Assembly: GCF_019112545.1 (NCBI RefSeq)
Contig: NW_025064887.1
Span: 912,524 to 976,523, forward strand
Direction of reading: 5' to 3'
From: Guyanagaster necrorhizus
Taxonomy: Eukaryota > Basidiomycota > Agaricomycetes > Agaricales > Physalacriaceae
DNA: 64,000 nt
Part shown: in pieces, positions 56,291 to 64,000 of the stretch
How the letters are laid out: every line of letters begins with the position of its first letter
Position numbering within the stretch: the stretch's first letter is position 1
Notes under the pieces: model-generated
Seen by the model: only the letters and a program-made list of their open reading frames with translations
Database searches by the model: none
Told to the model about the DNA's origin: nothing
Program-made: the position numbers and the translations under genes

Positions 56291-58077
56291 TATTCTGAAG
56301 GTCTATAACTCACACAATGACAGTTCTCTCCTCAAAGAGAATGAGAGGATCAAGAACAGCAAGGTTGATGGGGAGAATCCCCTCTCTGAATGAGAGAGTA
56401 TATTCATGCAACATTCAACAGAGGAGGAATTAGCAAGGGCACAGAAGAAGTGCTAGACAGAATTTCTACAGCTGTACCAGAAAGGGGCAGCCACATTATA
56501 GAAGGATGACACCTGCTTGGTGTTATCCATGAGATTAAGGTATATCACTACTGACAGAGTTGAGTGCACAGACATTATTCAATATGCAACTACCAAGCAA
56601 GCTATACTTATTTATAATCAAAAATATCTAGGACACCAGTTAGTGCTGCTACCAGCATATAAGTCCAAATTTGACATTGAACTGATGCCATGAATGCTGA
56701 ACATAGCCTCCAGCTGAGCTGTTTATACAGCACCATCTATCTAAACTGAATCCTCTCAGTACACATTCACCACTTCTGCTGTCTGCAGTATGGCATCTCA
56801 GCTTATGCAAAGCTGACCTTGGTCCTGAGACCTATATCAGAATCCATAGGTCCAACCCATGCACTGACCTTTTGCTGGCTAGCCACCACTAGATGAAGCT
56901 GAAGAGAGTGGAGAAAGGAAGGCTCCAGAGACACCTCCACCCAAAGCTGATGACTCTGAGGCCATCAAACTCAGATTCACCATTCAGAACAGGTATATAA
57001 TATGCAAACAAGCACTGCCACCAGAGAGTCCTATCACTGATGATGGCTCCCTTCATTTCTTCCTAAGATCTTCAATGTCTTAAAATGTCCCATCATTTGA
57101 TAGAATCCTAAACCCAATGATAGTGCTCACAGCCAACACCACCATCTTCAATTGCAAGCCAGTCCTCATATGAGAACCTCATTCCTTCAGAGGGGCTTCC
57201 AAGGATATTGACTGCTTTCTCATAGACTGCAACCAATATTTCCAGGTCTTTGCCTCATATTTTATACTTGACATGTATAAGGTGACATTTACTATGACTC
57301 ACATGGAGGACAAGGCAAAAACATAGTGGGTGCTTCTAGTCTCCATATTCTGGTTGACTATGCAACAGCATCATTGAGTGCTGTCATAGCCAATGCTCAA
57401 ACAGATGATCATCAACAAATTCATAGATCCAGTGGTGCAGAAAGTGCATAAGCAGAAGATGAAGGAGTATAAGATAGCCAACAAACCAGCCACTGAATAC
57501 TTCAATAAACTGAAACACCTTGGCAAGCTTATCAGAATCCATGATGATATTGTGGACACCAGCCAAATGGTTGAGTACATGAAGATGGGAGCACCACTCT
57601 CTTATCTGAAAATAATCTTGGATCTCAGACAGAATATACTGAAGGGGTATAATATATGGAAGGAATGCATCATTATCATATACAGAGAACAACAGTAGCA
57701 AAAGGTGAAACAAATCACATTGTTCACCAGTGGACAAAGGTATCAAGGACAAGGAGTGAAGCTCAGCCCCACTAATTCAACCACATCCACCAAGTCCAGC
57801 AGCTCAATCTCAACTTTCTCATATGGCAAGAAGAAAACCAGTATAAGCATGACATTTACCAGAATAGGTAAGCCAATAGATGTGGATCAACTCAAAAAGG
57901 AGGGCAAGTGCTTCAATTGTGGCCAGAAGGGCCATATGGCATGGGACTGTCCTCAAAAGAAAAACAAGCATATCTAAAAAAGACTTATAAGCACTGATCA
58001 TAGAGTTACAGAAGAAAGAAGAGAGTCTCAGATCAGAAACCAAAGTTGAGGAGGTAAAAGGCTAGGTTGAGCAGTGA
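56247..58077 (+). pseudogene. E9 gag: capsid and zinc knuckle, frameshifted
   Basis: ATG 56247 in the G-D-A-E codons of ORF1 (+1 frame). N-terminal MQNLATSSQIVVQSDILKVYN, then SLLKENERIKNS. Capsid about 57170-57700 with FRGASKDIDCFLIDC, EDKAKT, LKQMIINKFIDPVVQKVHKQKMKEYK (open 57393-57698), ATEYFNKLKHLGKL. Zinc knuckle 57909-57950 with all four ligands (C-F-N-C, G-H, D-C) inside an open stretch 57705-57977. Just after it one extra A near 57980 shifts the frame, so the final tail reads in another frame up to TGA 58075-58077. Confidence 0.88.
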
Positions 58078-58738
58078 GTGATTTCACTGACTCAGCTAGA
58101 ATATCAAGTGGTGTGTCACAAGCAGATGCTGGATAGATTGATTTCACTTCTGTAGTACCATCTATGTCTAAATTATGCATGCATTCAAATATACCTGATA
58201 TTACCACTCAAATACAAGAATCATCTAAGGAACAGACTCAACTGCCTACAGGCTAAACAGGAGCAGAGAGCTCTATTGGCTGGCTAAAGCTATTCAATAC
58301 CAAATGGACTTAGTGAGCCATCAAGGATGCAAAGAATAAAGCAGTGGCAAAAGCTGTATTTAGGAACTGAGTCCACAAGACTCAAGCTGAAGAAGTGATC
58401 AATGAGATGATAGAAGGGATGAGGAAAGCTAAATGCTGTCAAGCTCTAGAATAGCTTGATGAACTTTAGGGACCATAGAAGTTCATTTGATGGTCCAAAA
58501 CACCAGGCTGAGACCTATTGACTAGAGCCCAGATTGAGACACTAACATCTTGCAGCATCTACACTATGACTACTCTAATTGACAGTAGTTGTACTGGCAG
58601 CTCAATCAATCATGCTTTCATCATCAAGCACAATCTTCTAACTCAGGTTACAGCAGCTCTGATACCAGTATACAATGCTGACAGCACCAAGAACTAAGCT
58701 GGTTCTATCACTAATTCATCAAGCTCAGACTCACAATC
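58074..58738 (+). pseudogene. E9 pol, N-terminal part: linker and protease
   Basis: GTG 58074 overlapping the gag stop. Linker with K-W-T and AKAVFRN near 58300. Protease active site near 58575-58590 reads L-I-D-S-S-C-T (second Ser in place of Gly, as in E1). One base is missing near 58715, just before the solo LTR at 58739. Confidence 0.88.
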
Positions 58739-59209
58739 TATTAAGCCTAAATCACATGTGACTAGAACATATGATAAACTGATGCTGCTTCATATTCAGG
58801 CAGTCATGTCAGAGTCTACTATATATGCTTGTTTGTCAATATATTTCAAGGCCATTGCAGTTGGCTTAAGAGAAGATAGTGTGAGAATAAACTTTAGCTT
58901 GAAGCTGGAAATACTACAGTGAGAGCTACACTACTTATATACTAGTCATCATCCATTCTATAGATATAACTACCTAATTGTTCATTCTGGCACAATAGAG
59001 CATTTTGTCTAGTATCATTAAGCTACCTACAAAAAGGTATTGTCTGTCATTGAGTAGTTACTATTGCATCAAAGAACAATAACTGACTGGGCATTGTTGT
59101 GATGACTAAGCCCATCCCATATTTTAAGCACTGGTCTAAGCATCCTGACTAAGCAAAGATAGGAGTTAATCTCTTGAATAAAAGGTAAAAATAAGGAAAA
59201 ATCATAATA
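58739..59209 (-). repeat. 471-bp solo LTR in E9 pol
   Basis: Minus orientation; plus-strand reading TATTAAGCCTAAATC to AATCATAATA, both terminal dinucleotides mutated. Perfect TSD CAATC (58734-58738 and 59210-59214). Carries the self-primer complement TTAGCTTGAAGCT near 58895. The closest LTRs in the window are those of E9 itself. Confidence 0.95.
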
Positions 59210-62200
59210 CAATCAGTGATCATTCTGAAAGAATTGACTTAGCTATTACCAATTTAGAGACCAATAAAATCTTCCTTGATCATGATTGGCTGATCCACCA
59301 TAACTCTCTGATCAACTGAAAGACTGACTAAATCACCTTTGCAAGATGCTGATGTCAAAAGATCTCATTTGAGTTATCAAACAAGAACTCAGAAGATAGA
59401 TGAGGTGAGAAGATAGAGGATAGTGAGATGATTCTTGCTATCAATCTGCAAAAAGCCATGCACATTTGCACTATACATCATGCCAATGACTTAGCCATGA
59501 AGGCCAATGCAGAGAAGAAGAGCAAGACATTCAAAGAGATACTGCCTGAATGAGCATGAGACTATTAGAATCTGTTCAACAAAGACAACTTCAATGAGCT
59601 GCCTGACCTGAAACTATGGGATCACACAATCAAGTTGATCCCAAATGCTAATGCTAACCTGGATTGCAAGATATATCCACTTAGCAATAATGAACAGCAA
59701 GAATTCAATCAGTTCCTGGAGAAGAATCTCTCTAGTGGATAAATTTAGCCATTAAAGTCCCTGATGGCCTCACCCTTCTTCTTCATCAAGAAGAAGAATA
59801 GTAAACTTTGATCAGTACAAGATTACTGAAAGCTCAACAAGATGATGATAAAAAATCATTATCTACTTCCATTAATCTCTGAGTTAATGGACAAGCTCTA
59901 AGGCACCTGATACTACACCAAACTGGATGTCTGATGGGGCTATAACAATATATGCATCAAAGAGGGCAATGAATGGAAGGCTGCCTTCTGTATTAACTAA
60001 GGGCTGTTTGAGCCTATGGTCATGTTCTTTAGCCTTACTAATTCATCAGCAACATTCCAGTAGATGATTAACAATATATTCAAAGATCTCATTGCCACTG
60101 GAAAGGTCATGATTTACTTGGATGACATTCTCATTATGTCCAAGACTGATGAGAAACACCGACAGCTAGTATGACAAGTATTAGCCCTCATGAGGAAACA
60201 CCAATTATTCTTCAAAGCTGAAAAGTGCAAGTTTGAGGTACTTGAAACTGAGTATCTTAGAGTCATCATTAGTGAGAGAAGCATCTGAATGGATCTCATC
60301 AAAGTAGCAGGGTTTATAGAGTGGCTGGAGCTGATAAAGAAGAAGAAACTCCAATCATTTCTTGGCTTTACAAACTTCTATTGATGCTTTATTTATGACT
60401 ACAGTAAGATAGTCTGACTGATGATGCAATTGATCAGTAATGCCTCATAGACATGAGGTATATCTCAACAGTCAGTATTCAACAATCTGAAATGCCAGTT
60501 ATCAAAGGATGTAGTTCTTGCTATCCTGACACAGGATGGCAAATTCCATGTCAAAGCTGATTCAAGTGAAGGCACTATATGTGCTGTCCTCTCTCAAAAA
60601 TAGGACAGCTGGTGGTGCCCAGTTGCATTCTTATCTAAGGCTCTAATCACCATAGAATATAACTATAAAATCTATGACAAGGAGCTACTGGTGATAATGC
60701 TCACTCTGGCTGAATAGTGATATTATCTGATCAGATCAGTTCAAACCTTCAAAATCTGGACTGATCATCAGAACCTCCAATATTTCCAGGTCCTGCAGAA
60801 GCTAAACTGTTGACAAGCCTGATGAGTCATGAAACTGTCTGAATACAACTACACACTGCATCACAAAGCTGGTGCAGCCAACAAGAAAGTGGATTTACTT
60901 AGTAGAAGGGCAGACTATAATTAAAGAGGAGATGACAACAAGAAGGTCAGTCTTGAAGCCAGAACACTTTTACACTATGATCATGCCAACAGAAGAGAAG
61001 ATCCATGAGCACATCAAGAGTGCAACTTGGCATATCTGCAAGTGGAACCAGTGAGTGGTCTCATCACTCAACTACAAGCAGAAGATGAAAAAAGAGGATG
61101 GAATGATCTGCTATGATAGGCAGATCTATATTTCCAGAGACCAGACACTTTGTGGTGAGATAATCACCATCTGTCATGATCATATGACTGCTGGATACTC
61201 TAGCATTGCCAAGACAAAAGAGCTGATACTACAGGAGTATTGGTGGCTCAAAATGGGTCAAGACATAGAGTGGTATGTTAAGGCATATGAGACTTGCCAA
61301 TGAGGCAAGTCTTTCACCCAACTATGAGCCATCCCTCTTCATCCAAATGAGGTCCCATCATCACTATAGATCCACATTTTGATGGACATGATCACTGGAT
61401 TATCAGACTGCAATAGCTATAATGCTATCATTATTATAGTTGATCAATTTCTGAAGACAATTATCTTAATTGTCTGTTCAACAAAATTAACCTCAGAAGA
61501 ATGAACAAAGATTCTACATGATGAGGTGTATGCCAAATATGGTATGCCCCAAGTTGTTATCTCCAACAGAGGCCCACAGTTTTTCTCTAAGTTTCTAGAT
61601 AACTTATACTGACTCCTTAATATCAAACAAAATACATCAACTGCCTATCACCCCTAAACAGATAGTCAAACAGAATGGGCAAACTAAGAGGTGGAGAAAT
61701 ACCTCTGCCTCTTTATCAATTATCAATAAGATGACTGAATGGAATGGTTGGCACTTGCCATCTTTTAACATAATAACAGAATCCACTCAGCCACAGGTAA
61801 GATCCCATTTTTCATCAACTATAGATGACACCTCAATGTTACTCAAACTAAACAAGCTCACACCACCATGCCCACCTCCACTGACTTTGCCATAACTATA
61901 GTGAAAATATACAGTGAAACCAAAGTGGCCCTTAAAAGAGCTGCTGCAACAATGAAGAAGCAGTATGATAAGCACTATCATACTGCCTATGAATATTCAG
62001 CCAATGACAAGGTATGGCTGAATACAATGAATCTCCATCTCTTATACCCAAAGCACAAACTCACCAATAAATGCACAGGACTGTTCTCTATCCTTGTGAA
62101 AATTGGCAACTCCACCTACAAATTGTGACTTCTCATCATCTAGAAGGTCCATAATGTCTTTAATGAGATATTATTAACCTCCTACATTGCACTGGTATTC

Positions 62201-62524
62201 CCAAATTAAGAATGACCTCCACTGCCTCTGCTCAACCTCATCAATGATGAAGAATATTATGAAATCAATCAGATATTAGACTATAAATTACAAAAGTTCA
62301 AGGCCAAAGGTGGTAGTATGATGATGACTATAGACTACTTAGTCAGCTGAAAAGACTATAGACTGGAGTCAAATCAATGGGTTAACAAATGACATATGGA
62401 TACAGAGAATGCCATCTGTGAATACAACTAAAGGCATTAACCAATTAACCAGTCAATATCTTTATGAATCTTCTGAAAAGAAGGGCAGGTTATCTGCTCT
62501 CTGGACACTATGACTTATCTCTAA
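59210..62524 (+). pseudogene. E9 pol, main part: RT-RNase H-IN-chromodomain, broken
   Basis: Resumes after the solo LTR with SDHSERIDLAITNLETNKIFLDHDWLI. RT: NANANLDCKIYPL near 59645, [13 protein letters not shown] near 59770, intact Y-L-D-D at 60115-60126. RNase H: VKAD near 60555 and the open stretch 60872-61054. Integrase: CHDHMTAGYSSIAKTKELILQEYWW near 61170-61245 (second zinc His lost, Y in G-Y-S), CETCQ near 61290; core MDMITGLS near 61385, SNRGPQF near 61562 with the second catalytic Asp changed to Asn, then TEWAN. The 61868-62128 stretch is open (AAATMKKQYDKHYHTAYEYS). Chromodomain about 62250-62400, then a short tail to TAA 62522-62524. A frame change occurs between RT and RNase H. 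Confidence 0.9.
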
Positions 62525-62548
62525 ATTAACCATTAGGATGATAGTCTT

Positions 62549-62561
62549 AAGGAGGGGATAA
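62549..62561 (+). promoter_or_regulatory. E9 polypurine tract
   Basis: AAGGAGGGGATAA directly before the 3' LTR; identical to that of E4. Confidence 0.85.
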
Positions 62562-63030
62562 TGTTATGATTTTTCTTTATTTTTATCTTTTATTCAAGAG
62601 ATTAACCCCTATCTTCAATTAGTCAGAGCACTTAGCCAGCACTTAGGATCATGGGATGAGCTTAATCATCACAACAATGCTCAGTCAGTCATTGTCCTTT
62701 AACACAATGGTAACTGCTCAATGACAGACAATACCCTTTTGTAGGTAGCTTAACAATACTGGACAAAACACTTTATAATGCCAGGATGCACAATTAGATA
62801 GTTATATCTTTAGATGGACAACAACTAGTATATAAGTAGCATAGCTCTCATTGTAGTATCTCCAGCTTTGAGCTAAAGTTTTATTCTTCACCATCTTATC
62901 TTAAGCCAATCTAAAGGCCTTACAATATAGAACCATATAACACATTCAGTGAACTCTGACATTATTGTCTGAAGTGTGAGGCAGTGTTAGTTTATTATGT
63001 GTTTAGGTCATATGTTATTTGAGCTTAACA
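62562..63030 (+). repeat. E9 3' LTR
   Basis: 469 bp, TGTTATGATTTTTC to GAGCTTAACA, followed by TSD ATAGA. Its self-primer reads AGCTTTGAGCTAA where the 5' LTR reads AGCTTCAAGCTAA. Confidence 0.96.
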
Positions 63031-63035
63031 ATAGA

Positions 63036-63194
63036 AACTTCTGAGTCTATAGTGAGAGAGTGGAGAGTGCATGAGCAATAGGCAGAAATCAATATGACGA
63101 ACAAATCAGAAGCCACCCTATTGCAGAGTATATCACTATAGCAGCTCCAATCCCTCTAAGCTCTACTGCTAGACCTAATATGCAGCTAGAGTAG
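63036..63194 (+). pseudogene. E8 ORF1, last 53 codons
   Basis: Continues the ORF1 block cut by E9: after QFYR come N-F, V-Y-S-E-R-V-E-S-A and GRNQYDEQIRS, ending TAG 63192-63194. The match to NQYDSDI in E6 and E7 confirms the join. Gag starts inside it. Confidence 0.87.
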
Positions 63195-64000
63195 TGGGTT
63201 GCCAGTGATGCTCCAACCATCTGAGACTAAGATGAATATCTTTGACCAGCCTATCACCTCCCTCATTAAAAATAAAGAGAATGAGGAACCACTGGTCAAG
63301 GATGATAAGAACAGCAAGAGTAGTAGAGAATCCTGAGAAGGTGAGGATATCACATATTTTTATCCAGAAGATATAGATGAAGAAGCTTTGGAGAAGGAAA
63401 TATAAAGAAGCAGAGAAGAAGAATTCAAGAAGTTATACCAAGAAAGGGTAATATTTCTATGATGTAATGATAACTGGTTATCATCTCCAATAGGAAAATT
63501 ATATATTGCTGAACTATCAGAAAGGCAGGAAATACTTAGACATGCTGCTATCAACTATGCAGTGAAGACCTACAACTATAATCACTCTAAAGATCAGCTC
63601 AGCTGGCTGCTGGCTTATCAATCACCACCTAAGATTTGACCAATGCCTTGGTTCTCATCTGTCATGCCAAAGCAAGCCATGTATATGGCACTTTCGATCT
63701 GGAGCTGATACTCATATTTGACCTCTCTCAGTACAAATATCAGCAACTCAGCTAATCTGAACCCAGACCCAGCCTGACACTCAAGCCACCAGTTATTGCA
63801 ACTCATAGACAGAAGCTGAGAGTCAGTTATTAGCTGCACAACCTCTATCAGATAAGGCTGCTGAGAGTGAAACTAGGAAGGAACTGGTCTGAGATGACTC
63901 AGAAGTGATCTATCTGGAATTCACAGTGCAAGATAGAGTAATCATATGAAAGGAGGCAGCCTCTCAGGGGAGTCCCATAGCTGATAACAACTCTCTTCAC
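63094..64000 (+). pseudogene. E8 gag, N-terminal part, runs off the window
   Basis: ATG 63094 (MTNKSEATLL) lies in the Q-Y-D-E codons of ORF1, +1 frame. Acidic KNKENEEPLVKDDKN and EDIDEEALEKEI near 63270-63400, then EEFKKLYQERVIFL, ERQEILRHAAINYAV and HSKDQLSWLLAYQ near 63585, the standard Gag N-terminal blocks. The capsid and zinc knuckle are beyond 64000. Several stops. Confidence 0.85.

Larger units (their letters stand above)
54233..63030 (+). mobile_element. E9: complete chromovirus carrying a solo LTR
   Basis: Two 469-bp LTRs, perfect TSD ATAGA (54228-54232 and 63031-63035). ORF1 54758-56290, gag 56247-58077, pol 58074-58738 plus 59210-62524. Without the solo LTR it is about 8.3 kb. 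LTR pair differences are nearly all transitions, with at least one transversion (about 54319). Unlike E7 it also carries single-base indels in gag and pol. Confidence 0.96.
52429..64000 (+). mobile_element. E8: Ty3/gypsy element, 3' part beyond the window, split by E9
   Basis: 5' LTR 52429-52897, primer site 52899-52911, ORF1 52955-54232 and 63036-63194, gag from 63094 to the edge. E9 splits ORF1 exactly at ATAGA. E8 was inserted into the E5 leader (GTTTT before 52429). Pol and the 3' LTR are outside the window. Confidence 0.93.

Noticed and set aside
1..64000. Host genes, tRNA genes, CRISPR arrays or a defence system
   Set aside because: All stretches are accounted for by nested retroelement parts; no other conserved protein, cloverleaf or spaced direct repeat was seen.

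Overview
This 64 kb window is entirely transposable-element sequence. I found no host gene, tRNA, rRNA or CRISPR array. It is a nest of at least nine Ty3/gypsy LTR retrotransposons (called E1 to E9 here) plus four solo LTRs. The pol genes run protease, reverse transcriptase, RNase H, integrase, C-terminal chromodomain, and the elements appear to prime reverse transcription from their own RNA 5' end. That combination is typical of the Tf1/sushi type of chromovirus, so the host is most likely a fungus. An agaricomycete-like basidiomycete is my guess from the style of the polyproteins, not something proven here.

Layout. E3 (minus strand) is the outermost element; only its RT, protease and Gag zinc-knuckle parts are visible (14989-15289 and 23913-25267). 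E1 (plus, cut by the left edge, ends at 14988) sits in the RT gene of E3 and itself contains complete E2 (1729-9756, TSD TTAGT) in its gag. E4 (15290-23912, plus, TSD GATAG) also sits in the E3 RT gene, 301 bp away. E5 (minus, from 25268 to beyond the right edge) sits in the gag of E3. E5 contains E6 (28393-47934, minus, decayed TSD TGTAC) in its RT gene, and E8 (from 52429 to beyond the right edge, plus) in its 5' leader. E6 contains two inverted 1405-bp solo LTRs of an unrelated family (30711-32115 and 44012-45416), a 516-bp solo LTR (33100-33615, TSD CATTT) and complete E7 (34844-42855, plus). E8 contains E9 (54233-63030, plus, TSD ATAGA), which contains a 471-bp solo LTR (58739-59209, TSD CAATC). 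The nesting is five levels deep.

Gene plan. In E7, which has stop codons but no net frameshift, the order is: LTR, 13-nt primer-binding site, ORF1 (430 aa), Gag (625 aa, +1 frame, overlapping ORF1 by 23 bp), Pol (1296 aa, -1 frame, overlapping the Gag stop as GTGA), polypurine tract, LTR. ORF1 is the unusual part: a separate reading frame upstream of Gag with a hydrophobic, probably membrane-spanning N-terminus, kept in every element whose 5' end can be read. I do not recognise it as a known family.

Decay. All copies carry in-frame stops. LTR pairs differ almost only by transitions, many of them CA in one copy and TG in the other, as expected from loss of methylated CpG. CpG is very rare; positions 1-1299 contain none. 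The elements probably need proteins from intact copies elsewhere to move, if they move at all.
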